A stretch of DNA of 57,526 nt from Agathobacter sp. (GTDB lineage Bacteria > Bacillota > Clostridia > Lachnospirales > Lachnospiraceae): assembly GCA_022775045.1 (NCBI GenBank), contig JALFLB010000058.1:1-57526 (forward strand). Reading direction: 5' to 3'. The position numbers were made by a program, and so were the translations under genes. The notes under the pieces are model-generated. The model ran no database searches, was not told where the DNA came from, and was given only the letters and a program-made list of their open reading frames with translations. This document shows positions 17,482 through 25,826 of this stretch, one piece after another. Position 1 is the stretch's first letter. Every line of letters begins with the position of its first letter.

Positions 17482-18388
17482 ATTTGTCAAAATCCTCCAT
17501 CTTGTCAATATTGTAGGTTGTCACATCACGATTAATCTTGCGCATAAATCCGGAAAGACTGCGCCCCGGTCCAATCTCTACGAACTCGTCCGCACCATCT
17601 GCAATCAGACGCTCAATGGTCTGCTGCCAACGAACCGAAGAGGAAACCTGACGAATCAGAAAATCCTTTACTTCTGCTGGATCCTTTACGTAATCAGCCG
17701 TAACATTGGTCAGATATGGCACCTCAATTGGATGAATCTCTACATCCTTAAGTGCCTCACCAAGTTGCTCTCCTGCTCTAATCAAAAGTTGAGAGTGGAA
17801 TGGTCCGCTCACCTTAAGTGGAACCACACGCTTAGCACCTGCCTCCTGGCACTTTGTGCCTGCTGTCTCCACTGCTTCCTGCGCACCGGTAATGACAATC
17901 TGTCCCGGGCAGTTATAGTTGGCAATCGATACAACGGAACCGTCCTTTGCTACTTCATCACAAATAGTTGCAATGACATCTGCATCGAGTCCGAGAATTG
18001 CTGACATTGCACCGCCGGTCGGATAAGCTTCCTGCATGTAGATTCCACGTTTCCGCACAACTGCAAAAGCATCCTTCATGGTCATTGCGGAGGATGCAAT
18101 CAGTGCACCATACTCTCCCAGACTTAAACCTGCTGTCACATCGCAGTCAATTCCCTGTGCCTTCAATGCTGCGTAGATAGCAGCTTCTGTTGTCAGCATA
18201 CAGATCTGTGTGTACTCTGTAATGTTTAACTTATCATTCTCTTCAAAGCAAAGAGCTGCAACATCAAGTCCTGTAACCTCTGTTGCCAGATCGTAAACTG
18301 CCTTTGCCTCCGGCATGGTGTCATAAAATTCCTTACCCATACCGATATACTGGGATCCCTGTCCCGGGAACATAAATACTCTCTTCAT
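17468..18388 (-). CDS. fabD: Malonyl-CoA:ACP transacylase
   Basis: A 306-residue enzyme that moves malonyl groups from CoA to acyl carrier protein. Features are [18 protein letters not shown] at the N-terminus, the nucleophile elbow [10 protein letters not shown] (serine), the histidine in [10 protein letters not shown], and [15 protein letters not shown] near the C-terminus. It lies 23 bases after fabK and overlaps fabG. Length and motifs are standard. Confidence 0.96.
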   Translation of the reverse strand: MKRVFMFPGQGSQYIGMGKEFYDTMPEAKAVYDLATEVTGLDVAALCFEENDKLNITEYTQICMLTTEAAIYAALKAQGIDCDVTAGLSLGEYGALIASSAMTMKDAFAVVRKRGIYMQEAYPTGGAMSAILGLDADVIATICDEVAKDGSVVSIANYNCPGQIVITGAQEAVETAGTKCQEAGAKRVVPLKVSGPFHSQLLIRAGEQLGEALKDVEIHPIEVPYLTNVTADYVKDPAEVKDFLIRQVSSSVRWQQTIERLIADGADEFVEIGPGRSLSGFMRKINRDVTTYNIDKMEDFDKYVNR

Positions 18389-18411
18389 CGTCTCTCCTCA
18401 ATTCTGAATCG

Positions 18412-19332
18412 TCACTTCAAAAGTTTGCTCGCATCGGTCATGATCTCCTGGATGATTTCAGCGCAGGTCTCTTCTTTTGTGACAAGTCCTGCAGACTGTC
18501 CTGCCATAACACTTCCATACATGACATCCCCCTCTACCACCGCCTTGCGCAGTGCACCTAAGGTAAGCTGCTCAAGTTCTTCGAAGGTTGCGCCTTCTTT
18601 TTCTTTCTTCAGATACTCACGTGTCATCTTGTTGCGCAGCACACGGATCGGATGTCCTGTAGACATTCCTGTCACCTCAGAATCAATATCCTTTGCCTTA
18701 ATGACTTTCTGCTTGTAATTCTCATGTACGGTGGATTCCTTTGCCACCACAAAACGTGTCCCCATCTGAACCGCCTCTGCGCCAAGCATCATAGCTGCTG
18801 CAAAGCCTCTTCCGTCCGCAATACCGCCTGCGGCGATAACCGGGATGGAAACCGCGTCAGCAACCTGTGGTACCAGTGTCATGGTGGTCTGTGCACCAAT
18901 ATGTCCGCCGGACTCGGTTCCCTCAGCAACAACCGCATCCGCACCACCGCGCTCCATCAGCTTCGCCAGTGCCACACTTGCGACAACCGGAATCACCTTG
19001 ATTCCAGCCGCTTTCCACATCTCCATGTATTTCGCCGGATTGCCGGCTCCGGTGGTAACCACCTTTACCTTTTCTTCTGCGATCACTTTCGCAATCTCAT
19101 CCGCCTCCGGATTCATCAGCATCAGATTCACTCCGAACGGCTTGTCCGTCTCCTTCTTGGCTGCCTGAATCTGCTCGCGCACCCATGATGCCGGTGCACC
19201 ACCAGCCCCGATAATGCCAAGACCGCCAGCGTTGGATACTGCGCTGGCGAGCTCATGTGTTGCTACCCAGGCCATACCGCCCTGGATAACCGGGTATGTA
19301 ATTCCAAGAAGTTCTGTCACTCTTGTCTTCAT
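18412..19332 (-). CDS. fabK: Enoyl-ACP reductase II, FMN-dependent
   Basis: A 306-residue TIM-barrel flavoprotein that performs the last reduction of each elongation cycle. The nitronate-monooxygenase-like fold is visible: YPVIQGGMAWVATHELASAV, NAGGLGIIGAGG, GTESGGHIG, VPVIAAGGIADGRGFAAAMM and GAEAVQMGTRFV. FabK replaces the short-chain FabI; no fabI is seen here. FabK enzymes are insensitive to triclosan (family knowledge). It sits two bases after acpP and 23 before fabD. Confidence 0.95.
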   Translation of the reverse strand: MKTRVTELLGITYPVIQGGMAWVATHELASAVSNAGGLGIIGAGGAPASWVREQIQAAKKETDKPFGVNLMLMNPEADEIAKVIAEEKVKVVTTGAGNPAKYMEMWKAAGIKVIPVVASVALAKLMERGGADAVVAEGTESGGHIGAQTTMTLVPQVADAVSIPVIAAGGIADGRGFAAAMMLGAEAVQMGTRFVVAKESTVHENYKQKVIKAKDIDSEVTGMSTGHPIRVLRNKMTREYLKKEKEGATFEELEQLTLGALRKAVVEGDVMYGSVMAGQSAGLVTKEETCAEIIQEIMTDASKLLK

Positions 19333-19334
19333 GA

Positions 19335-19568
19335 TTATTCCTCTACACCCTTGTTCTTCAGGTAATCAATAACATCCTGTACTGTTAAGATCTTCTCAAG
19401 ATCCTCAGAAGGAATCTCTACACCATACTCCTCCTCTAATGCCATAACCAGTTCGAACAGGTCTAAGGAATCTGCCTCTAAATCCTCTTTGAACTTTGCC
19501 TCTGGTGTAACTGCATCTGCATCTACGTTTAACTGGTCTACAATGATTTCTTTAATCTTCTCTAACAT
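19335..19568 (-). CDS. acpP: Acyl carrier protein
   Basis: A 77-residue acidic helical carrier, first gene of the fab operon. The phosphopantetheine serine is in the DSL motif of [20 protein letters not shown]. The ATG at 19566-19568 is the family-typical start with AAAGGAG eight bases upstream; 13 more in-frame residues upstream are not needed. The leader between promoter and ATG is about 65 bases and contains one FabT-type box. Confidence 0.96.
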   Translation of the reverse strand: MLEKIKEIIVDQLNVDADAVTPEAKFKEDLEADSLDLFELVMALEEEYGVEIPSEDLEKILTVQDVIDYLKNKGVEE

Positions 19569-19611
19569 GGTTGAATCTCCTTTTTCATAATATTCATTTG
19601 TTTCCAAATAA

Positions 19612-19624
19612 TTTGATAATCAAA
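19612..19624. promoter_or_regulatory. FabT-type operator, downstream box
   Basis: TTTGATAATCAAA is a perfect palindrome with a central base. It matches the published streptococcal FabT pattern (TTTGATTATCAAA core) on the minus strand. It lies just past the predicted start of transcription. Confidence 0.7.
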
Positions 19625-19639
19625 CTATTTGCTATTCAA

Positions 19640-19668
19640 AGTATATTTCCAAATACTTTGATTGTCAA
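19640..19668 (-). promoter_or_regulatory. Promoter of the fatty-acid operon
   Basis: On the minus strand TTGACA (19663-19668), exactly 17 bases, TATACT (19640-19645). Both FabT-type boxes touch or flank it, so repressor binding would block RNA polymerase. Confidence 0.8.
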
Positions 19669-19669
19669 G
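19656..19669. promoter_or_regulatory. FabT-type operator, box over the -35
   Basis: CTTTGATTGTCAAG is an imperfect palindrome matching most of the FabT consensus core. It covers the -35 hexamer of the fab promoter. Confidence 0.6.
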
Positions 19670-19682
19670 ATAAATTTAAAAA

Positions 19683-19700
19683 GCTGCCCCGAAGGGCAGC
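19683..19700 (-). terminator. Rho-independent terminator of the glucokinase gene
   Basis: GCTGCCC and GGGCAGC pair around a TTCG loop on the minus strand, followed by TTTTT. It starts 14 bases after the glucokinase stop. Confidence 0.85.
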
Positions 19701-19713
19701 TAAAAATCATATT

Positions 19714-20652
19714 TTATTCAAGTACTAACCGCATACATCCGTACATTCCGGCATCATTGCCAAGTGAAGCAAGCTCGAATCTAGTATTGCGACAAGCATG
19801 GAAAGAGGTCTCCATATAGTGTTTCTGAATTGTATCGATCAGAATCTGTCCCGCTTTTGAAACACCTCCTCCGATCACGATCACCTCCGGATTGACAACG
19901 CACGCCATATTAGAAAGGGCCGAACCTAAAATTTCTCCAAGCTCATCCACCAGATGCAGGGCTATTTCATCCCCAGCCTTTGCCTCATCAAAGATATCTT
20001 TTGCTGTCAGTTCCGCGAAATTGCGAAGGCTTGTCTCCTCAGCGGTCTTAGCCAGCTTGCGCTTCGCCATTCGAACAATACCTGTCGCAGAGGTATACTG
20101 TTCAAGACATCCATATTGTCCGCAATTACACGGCTCAATTTCATCGTTGTTCACCGTAATATGTCCAATCTCACCGCCGGCACCATTATATCCCGCAACA
20201 ACATGTCCATCTACAATGATTCCACCGCCAACACCAGTTCCAAGTGTTACCATGATTACATCACTGCAGCCCATCGCTCCGCCTTTCCACATCTCACCGA
20301 GCGCTGCCACATTTGCATCATTTCCGACCTTTACTTTCAAGCCTGTCATGCTGCCAAGTTCCTCAGATACATTGACCACGCCCCAGCCAAGATTCACACA
20401 TCCGTTAACGACACCGTCGCTGCGCACGGGACCCGGAACTCCAATTCCAACTCCCTCTACTTCACTTTTACTGATTCCTTCCTGTGCGAGCTTATTGTCG
20501 ATTGCCTGCGCAATATCCGGCAGGACGCACTTCCCATTGTCGCTCGTATCCGTCTTAATCTCCCACTTATCGATCAACTTTCCATCGGTTTCAAAAAAGC
20601 CCATCTTAACTGTGGTTCCTCCAACATCAACTCCAAAGCCGTACTTATTCAC
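19714..20652 (-). CDS. glk: ROK-family glucokinase
   Basis: A 312-residue cytosolic kinase that phosphorylates glucose to glucose 6-phosphate. The ATP-binding start is GFGVDVGGTTVKMG. The ROK signature GHITVNNDEIEPCNCGQYGCLEQYTSA includes the zinc-binding CNCGQYGC. GNDANVAALGEMWKG carries the catalytic aspartate. The C-terminal VIVIGGGVSKAG motif is typical. It is the usual Firmicutes GlcK length. It has its own promoter and terminator and is monocistronic. Confidence 0.92.
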   Translation of the reverse strand: MNKYGFGVDVGGTTVKMGFFETDGKLIDKWEIKTDTSDNGKCVLPDIAQAIDNKLAQEGISKSEVEGVGIGVPGPVRSDGVVNGCVNLGWGVVNVSEELGSMTGLKVKVGNDANVAALGEMWKGGAMGCSDVIMVTLGTGVGGGIIVDGHVVAGYNGAGGEIGHITVNNDEIEPCNCGQYGCLEQYTSATGIVRMAKRKLAKTAEETSLRNFAELTAKDIFDEAKAGDEIALHLVDELGEILGSALSNMACVVNPEVIVIGGGVSKAGQILIDTIQKHYMETSFHACRNTRFELASLGNDAGMYGCMRLVLE

Positions 20653-20679
20653 CTAACACTCCTCCTCGTCCAGACGATT

Positions 20680-20708
20680 ATTATATATTGGTATTTTAAC
20701 ATATTCAA
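20680..20708 (-). promoter_or_regulatory. Promoter of glk
   Basis: On the minus strand TTGAAT (20703-20708), 17 bases, TATAAT (20680-20685), 28 bases before the glucokinase start. Confidence 0.65.
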
Positions 20709-20752
20709 ACCTGTCATCCAACCTAATTTTTCATTTTCTATGGATATATTTG

Positions 20753-23056
20753 TCAGGTATTGCCGGCATCATTCGCAACATCCGCCCCTCCGTCTGCGGG
20801 TTCTCCATCCCCATTATTCTGGTCTGCTCCATTGTCTCCCGGATTTGTATCCTGATCGGCGTTCGGATCATCGGTATCTACAGGATTATCATCCGGATTC
20901 TCCCCATTTGAATTGTCATCCGGATTCTGGTTTGGATCATTTGCCGGATCTGTCGGTGTATCGCCGTTATCATCCGGTTCTTCTTCCTGCTCCTGATTTT
21001 CCTCACGCTTTTTGTCATGTTCTTCCTGTTCCTGCTTCTGCTGCTCCACAAAATCGTCCGACATCTTTGCATACGGCAGAAAATCCATTGGCTCCAAATC
21101 CTTGTGAATTGCCGACATATACGTCTTCCAGATCTGTCCCGGATAGGTGCTTCCACTTAGATTACTGATAGATTTCGGATAATCACAACCAACCCAGACG
21201 CTTGTCGTATAGTATCTCGTATAACCCACAAACCATCCATCCTTGTGATCATTCGTTGTTCCCGTCTTGCCCGCACACGGCATATTAGAAAGCCTCAGCG
21301 AACGTCCGGTTCCACTTTCCATAACTGTTGTAAGCACATCCGTCATCGTCCGGGCCGCATCTGTCTTATAAATGGAAACCTCTGTCATCTCTGATGCATA
21401 AACAATATTTTCATCCGAATCGACAATGGATTTGACGCAGGTCGGCTGACGATACATTCCATCATTCTCAAGCGTCGCAAATGCAGACGCCATCTCCAGA
21501 GCCGATACTCCCTTCGTAAACCCTCCAAGAGATGTTGCCGGAGTATAATCTTCCTCTACAATACTGCTGAAATTCATGTTTTTCAAATATCGCAGTCCTA
21601 CATCCGGTGTCAGATCTTCATATAGCTGCCATGCCACTGTATTGAGGGAATGTGCCACTGCATAGCGCACCGTAACCTTACCTGCATACGAACCGCTGGC
21701 ATTGGATGGTCCTCCCTCGAATTTATGATCATCCACAATCGTATCCGGATCATACCCTCTCTCAAATTGTGGTGTATAAACAATCAGCGGCTTAATGGAA
21801 CTTCCCGGCTGCCGGTGACTCTGATATGCACGATTCAATGTATAAGAAGTAAAATCCTGATCGCGCCCGCCTACAATTGCCACCACATATCCGTTGCTGT
21901 TGTCAATACATACTGCTGATCCCTGCATCTGATAGGTGCCATCGTCATCCTTTTTCTTAAATCCCGCGAGAGTATCATCCACCGCACTCTGCAGTTCCTT
22001 CTGTTTTTCCATATCAATGGTCGTATAAATCTTATATCCACCGGAAAACAGCTTCTTCTGACACGCGCTGTACAATTCATCGTACTCTTCGTCATACGCT
22101 TTTTTCTCCTCATCGGCGTAAAAATAATTCTGGAAGACAAAACCTTCCTTCTCCATTAAAGCACGGGTTGCACAGTAATAGGTGTATGTATCCACATAAT
22201 TGTTGATTATTTCTGTATTCTCCTGTTGTGGACGATTCAAAGTAATTTCTTCTTTGACCGCCTCATAATACTGCTCCTGCGTAATCTTCCCGTCATCCAG
22301 CATATTTTGCAGAATCCTGTCCCGGCGTTCTATTGTATGTTCCGGGCTCGTTACCGGATCATAGTAGGACGGACTGTTTGGAATTGCGCACAAAAAAGCC
22401 ACCTGTGACAAATCCAAATCACTCGGTTCACAATTAAAATATCCATGACAAGCGGCCTCTACACCATAATATCCATTTGCAAAATAGACATTGTTTAAGT
22501 AAAATTCCAGTATCTTTTCTTTGCTATAGCGTTTCTCCAGCTCGATTGCCAGAAACATCTGCTTGACCTTGTACTGCCATGTCTTGCCGGGTTCCATATA
22601 CATCAGCTTGGCAAGCTGCATGGTGATGGTACTTCCTCCCTGCGTGATGCGTCCATTCTGGATTCGTGCCTTCACCGCACGCACAACGGCCTTGAAATCC
22701 ACACCATTGTGGCTATAGAATTTCTTATCCTCAATACTGATAAATGCGGTCACAAATTCATTGGGAATATCTTCATACTTGACATATTGGGCATCCTTTA
22801 CCCCCTTGCGCTCTGAAATGAGATTCCCATTGGTATCATAAACAGAACATGTCTGCGACGGAATAAACAATGTCTCATCCGATGCGGCCACCTCCTGTAC
22901 CGCCTCACGCTTCAACTGCTGTACCTCATCCGCATATCCGCCAAAATAGTAATATCCAAAACACGCCAGCACCACCAGCATTAAACAGATCTGCAGCTTT
23001 ATCATAAACCAGAAAAAGCGGTGTTGCTTTTTTTTCTTCTTTCTCTTCTCTGCCAT
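20753..23056 (-). CDS. Class A penicillin-binding protein, bifunctional
   Basis: A 767-residue membrane-anchored enzyme that polymerises and cross-links peptidoglycan. A basic N-terminus (MAEKRKKKKK) precedes one membrane anchor at ~15-40. The glycosyltransferase domain (~75-250) shows EDKKFYSHNGVDFKAVVRAV, GGSTITMQLAK and EKILEFYLNNVYFANG. The transpeptidase domain (~380-690) has the catalytic serine in RQPGSSIKPLIVY, a SxN-type motif in VAHSLNTVAWQ and AGKTGTTNDHKDGWFVGYT. From about residue 695 the chain is a ~70-residue Asp/Asn/Pro/Gly-rich tail after a Lys/Glu/Gln-rich stretch. GGAG upstream supports the ATG at 23054-23056. Confidence 0.94.
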   Translation of the reverse strand: MAEKRKKKKKQHRFFWFMIKLQICLMLVVLACFGYYYFGGYADEVQQLKREAVQEVAASDETLFIPSQTCSVYDTNGNLISERKGVKDAQYVKYEDIPNEFVTAFISIEDKKFYSHNGVDFKAVVRAVKARIQNGRITQGGSTITMQLAKLMYMEPGKTWQYKVKQMFLAIELEKRYSKEKILEFYLNNVYFANGYYGVEAACHGYFNCEPSDLDLSQVAFLCAIPNSPSYYDPVTSPEHTIERRDRILQNMLDDGKITQEQYYEAVKEEITLNRPQQENTEIINNYVDTYTYYCATRALMEKEGFVFQNYFYADEEKKAYDEEYDELYSACQKKLFSGGYKIYTTIDMEKQKELQSAVDDTLAGFKKKDDDGTYQMQGSAVCIDNSNGYVVAIVGGRDQDFTSYTLNRAYQSHRQPGSSIKPLIVYTPQFERGYDPDTIVDDHKFEGGPSNASGSYAGKVTVRYAVAHSLNTVAWQLYEDLTPDVGLRYLKNMNFSSIVEEDYTPATSLGGFTKGVSALEMASAFATLENDGMYRQPTCVKSIVDSDENIVYASEMTEVSIYKTDAARTMTDVLTTVMESGTGRSLRLSNMPCAGKTGTTNDHKDGWFVGYTRYYTTSVWVGCDYPKSISNLSGSTYPGQIWKTYMSAIHKDLEPMDFLPYAKMSDDFVEQQKQEQEEHDKKREENQEQEEEPDDNGDTPTDPANDPNQNPDDNSNGENPDDNPVDTDDPNADQDTNPGDNGADQNNGDGEPADGGADVANDAGNT

Positions 23057-23098
23057 ATACTCTCCTTTATCCAATCCACCCGGGGGCATATATCATGT

Positions 23099-23127
23099 AT
23101 TTTATCTCTTTTATGGTGTATATGCAA
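23099..23127 (-). promoter_or_regulatory. Promoter of the penicillin-binding protein gene
   Basis: On the minus strand TTGCAT (23122-23127), 17 bases, TAAAAT (23099-23104). Confidence 0.55.
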
Positions 23128-23161
23128 ATTATCTTTTTCTTAACTTATATGTATATATGTA

Positions 23162-23191
23162 ACAAGACCCCGGAAAATTCCGGGGTCTTGT
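23162..23191. terminator. Perfect 14-bp hairpin after the small membrane-protein gene
   Basis: ACAAGACCCCGGAA pairs exactly with TTCCGGGGTCTTGT around a two-base AA loop core. It lies 25 bases past the stop of the minus-strand gene. Neither side has a long T-run, so it is a stable but not classical terminator. Confidence 0.6.
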
Positions 23192-23216
23192 CTCAGTCTG
23201 TAGAGAAATTCTTTAT

Positions 23217-23396
23217 TTATTCCTGCTGTTCATCTTTTTTCTTTCTGTTCTGAAGAAACATTGCAATTGCAGACATTGCTGCCACCACAAATCCAAACAC
23301 CAAAATAAAAATATCCAATGTACATTGCTGGAAAAAGCACAGTATAATAAGAGCTACCACAAATACGGCAAGTACTATATAATCTAAAGCTTTCAT
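23217..23396 (-). CDS. Small membrane protein of unknown function
   Basis: A 59-residue protein with two hydrophobic segments (MKALDYIVLAVFVVALIILCFF, ~1-22, and LDIFILVFGFVVAAMSAIAMFL, ~27-48) and a charged C-terminus (QNRKKKDEQQE). The fold would be a two-helix hairpin. The ATG at 23394-23396 has AGAAGGGAG close upstream and is preferred to a start 15 codons earlier. No family is recognised. It lies alone between spoVT and the penicillin-binding protein gene. Confidence 0.6.
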   Translation of the reverse strand: MKALDYIVLAVFVVALIILCFFQQCTLDIFILVFGFVVAAMSAIAMFLQNRKKKDEQQE

Positions 23397-23537
23397 TTTT
23401 CTCCCTTCTGAACTATGCATTCTGCTCCTCAGTTTCTTCATCCGCGTTTTCTGTTTCTTTTATGCCAACTATATAGTACAAAAGTCACACAGTGGTCACA
23501 CGAAAATATTTTGTTACCTTATTTGGATAAGAAAAAA

Positions 23538-23572
23538 ACTCATTCCGCCTTTTTCAAATGAGCAAAATGAGT
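23538..23572 (-). terminator. Terminator of spoVT
   Basis: On the minus strand ACTCATTTTGC pairs with GCGGAATGAGT (two G-T pairs), followed by TTTTTT. It starts seven bases after the spoVT stop. Confidence 0.75.
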
Positions 23573-23578
23573 CTTTTT

Positions 23579-24127
23579 TTATTGTTCCATATTTTTCCCC
23601 AGGAAGTTTGCCGCCGACATTGCCAGAATTTTCAAAACATCAAGCTTATCACTTTGTCCGGTCTTTTCCAGCATAATCACAGCCCCCTGACAATCCCCGT
23701 TACAAATAATGCTTGAAACGACCGACCCTTTGTAATCACTCTTCCAGTTTTTTGTGACGATTGGCAACTCCTGATCTACATCTGAAACTACAAAGGTTCC
23801 CCTTCTTTCAATCAGTGCCTCAACTTCGCTGCTTAAATGTTCACCCTCAACCTCCTTACGACCGCTGCCTGCCGCAGCAATAACATAATCACGATCAGTG
23901 ATGCAGACGAGAGCCTCGACAACCTGTGCAAGAGACTGTGCATAGCACGTAGCAAATTCTCCAAGTTCTCCCACAGGAGAATATTTTTTCAGCACAATTT
24001 CTCCCTCTCGGTTGGTAAAAATTTCAAGCGGATCTCCCTCACGGATTCGCAGTGTCCGGCGAATCTCTTTAGGCACAACGATTCTTCCAAGGTCATCTAT
24101 TCTACGCACAATTCCTGTCGCTTTCAA
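23579..24127 (-). CDS. spoVT: Stage V sporulation protein T
   Basis: A 182-residue AbrB-type regulator of forespore genes. The N-terminal swapped-hairpin DNA-binding domain reads KATGIVRRIDDLGRIVVPKE then IRRTLRIREGDPLEIF. The C-terminal ~125 residues form a GAF-like domain. I choose the TTG at 24125-24127 as start, because the protein then begins as in Bacillus SpoVT (M-KATGIVRRIDDLGR) and GGAGG lies eight bases upstream. An ATG five codons earlier lies inside the ribosome-site region. It sits 68 bases after pyk with no terminator between, so read-through is possible. Its presence indicates a spore-forming lineage. Confidence 0.93.
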   Translation of the reverse strand: MKATGIVRRIDDLGRIVVPKEIRRTLRIREGDPLEIFTNREGEIVLKKYSPVGELGEFATCYAQSLAQVVEALVCITDRDYVIAAAGSGRKEVEGEHLSSEVEALIERRGTFVVSDVDQELPIVTKNWKSDYKGSVVSSIICNGDCQGAVIMLEKTGQSDKLDVLKILAMSAANFLGKNMEQ

Positions 24128-24195
24128 ATTCGTTTCCTCCATTTATACTTACTGTATATCTATTATTTGTAAATGGTGGAAATCTATACAGGAAA

Positions 24196-25611
24196 TTATT
24201 TCACACGTTCAACCTTAATTACATTGGTATTACCAACCTGTCCATTGATCAGCCCGCCGGTCAGTACAACCGTATCATCTTTCTTCAGCTTGAATATACT
24301 CTTCGCCTGGTTCATCGCATGATAGAACATCACTTCCATTGAACTGAATTCTTCACACATCACCGGTGTCACTCCCCAGCTCAAGTTCAGTTTGCGCCAC
24401 ACCTTTTCAGATGTTGTCATACCTATGATATCTACCGGACAGCGAAAACGACTTACCATCCGTGCTGTTGTCCCACTCAGGGTGCTTACCACAATACATT
24501 TTGCCTGCACATCCACCGCCATTGCACAAGTCGAGTGGGAAATTGCGTCCAAAATACTGGTAATTTCAAAATCCGAAGTCTGAAACCGCTTCGTATACTT
24601 AATCTGTGACTCCGTATATTCCGCAATCTCCGCCATATTGCGAACAGCGTCAACCGGATATTTTCCTGCTGCTGATTCTCCGGAAAGCATGATTGCAGAA
24701 GATCCGTCATATACAGCATTCGCCACATCCGACAATTCCGCTCTTGTCGGACGTGGATTATGAATCATGGATTCCAGCATCTCTGTTGCCGTGATTACCC
24801 GGGTCCCAAGCAAACGACACTTATTTATCAGATATTTCTGAATTGCCGGCACCTCCATACCCGGAATCTCCACACCCAAATCTCCGCGAGCAATCATAAT
24901 TCCGTTGGCAATCTGACAAATTTCCTCCACATGTTCCACACCGGATCTGTTCTCAATTTTGGCAATAATATCAATATCCTGTCCGCCATTTTCATCCAGG
25001 AAATTCCGGATATCTTCCACATCCTGTCTGGTCGAAACAAATGACGCCGCAACAAAGTCCACATCATTCTTAATTCCGAAAAGCAGATCCTGCTTATCCT
25101 GTTCACTCAGATATGCATGGGTCATGACCTTGTTTGGGAAATTCATGCTTTTACGGTCAGAAAGCTCTCCACCTGCAATTACTTTACAGATGGCATTCGG
25201 TGCTTTCAGCTTCTCAACCTCCAAGATAATCAGTCCGTTGTTGACCAGTACACGATCTCCGATTTTCAATTCTTCAATCAGATTCTTGTAATTAACCGAA
25301 ACGTGTTCCTGATTGCCCACGACTTCATCCGTTGTCAGCGTAAAGGTATCTCCCTCTTTCAGTGTAATCTTGCCATTCTCAAAAGTCTTAATTCGATACT
25401 CCGGTCCCTTGGTGTCCAGCATAATTGCGATTGGAAGGTTTAATTTTTTTCTAACTTTTTTTATTGTATCAATCTTCTTCTGATGTTCTTCATGGGTTCC
25501 ATGCGAGAAATTCAAACGTGCCACATCCATACCCGCCTGACACATCCGGGTCATAACCTCTTCTTTCTCGCTCGCCGGTCCTATTGTACAGATAATTTTT
25601 GTTTTTCTCAT
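24196..25611 (-). CDS. pyk: Pyruvate kinase
   Basis: A 471-residue glycolytic enzyme that makes ATP and pyruvate from phosphoenolpyruvate and ADP. Features are KTKIICTIGPASEKEE, LNFSHGTHEEH, AIMLDTKGPEYR, the lysine in DIIAKIENRSGVEHVEEI, IMIARGDLGVEIPGMEVP, and GSSAIMLSGESAAGKYPVDAV. The C-terminal domain ends with VVLTGG and TNVIKVERV. It is the short form without the extra PEP-utiliser domain found in Bacillus pyruvate kinase. Confidence 0.96.
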   Translation of the reverse strand: MRKTKIICTIGPASEKEEVMTRMCQAGMDVARLNFSHGTHEEHQKKIDTIKKVRKKLNLPIAIMLDTKGPEYRIKTFENGKITLKEGDTFTLTTDEVVGNQEHVSVNYKNLIEELKIGDRVLVNNGLIILEVEKLKAPNAICKVIAGGELSDRKSMNFPNKVMTHAYLSEQDKQDLLFGIKNDVDFVAASFVSTRQDVEDIRNFLDENGGQDIDIIAKIENRSGVEHVEEICQIANGIMIARGDLGVEIPGMEVPAIQKYLINKCRLLGTRVITATEMLESMIHNPRPTRAELSDVANAVYDGSSAIMLSGESAAGKYPVDAVRNMAEIAEYTESQIKYTKRFQTSDFEITSILDAISHSTCAMAVDVQAKCIVVSTLSGTTARMVSRFRCPVDIIGMTTSEKVWRKLNLSWGVTPVMCEEFSSMEVMFYHAMNQAKSIFKLKKDDTVVLTGGLINGQVGNTNVIKVERVK

Positions 25612-25676
25612 ATCCTTCTCTCCTTTGCTGCTGCTTCCCCATGCAGCACTCTTTTATCCTCTATTTTAACCAATTT

Positions 25677-25705
25677 ATTCTACATCTATGTTTTCATCCA
25701 TTCAA
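25677..25705 (-). promoter_or_regulatory. Promoter of pyk
   Basis: On the minus strand TTGAAT (25700-25705), 17 bases, TAGAAT (25677-25682), about 65 bases before the ATG. Confidence 0.5.
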
Positions 25706-25768
25706 GAGACACCCGGCATTTTTTTCATCCTATCGACAAACTTTTTACATTTTCTACATATAACAAAA

Positions 25769-25806
25769 GGTGTTCAGATTCCCTCTTCCACGGAAACCTG
25801 AACACC
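25769..25806. terminator. Terminator after the flavodiiron protein gene
   Basis: GGTGTTCAG pairs with CTGAACACC, with an inner helix (TTCC/GGAA). A-runs and T-runs flank both sides, so it can act on the minus strand 21 bases past the stop and also on the plus strand. Confidence 0.75.
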
Positions 25807-25826
25807 TTTTTATTCTCTATTATTCC

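Noticed and set aside
19892-21168. Long plus-strand open frames opposite glk and the penicillin-binding protein gene
   Set aside because: They have no ribosome sites, are rich in Ser/Pro/His/Cys as expected from antisense frames, and lie entirely over clearly conserved minus-strand genes.
23413-23484. Short minus-strand frame ending in ADEETEEQNA upstream of the small membrane protein
   Set aside because: It could only start at a TTG without a ribosome site and is about two dozen codons long; an upstream in-frame stop excludes a longer protein.
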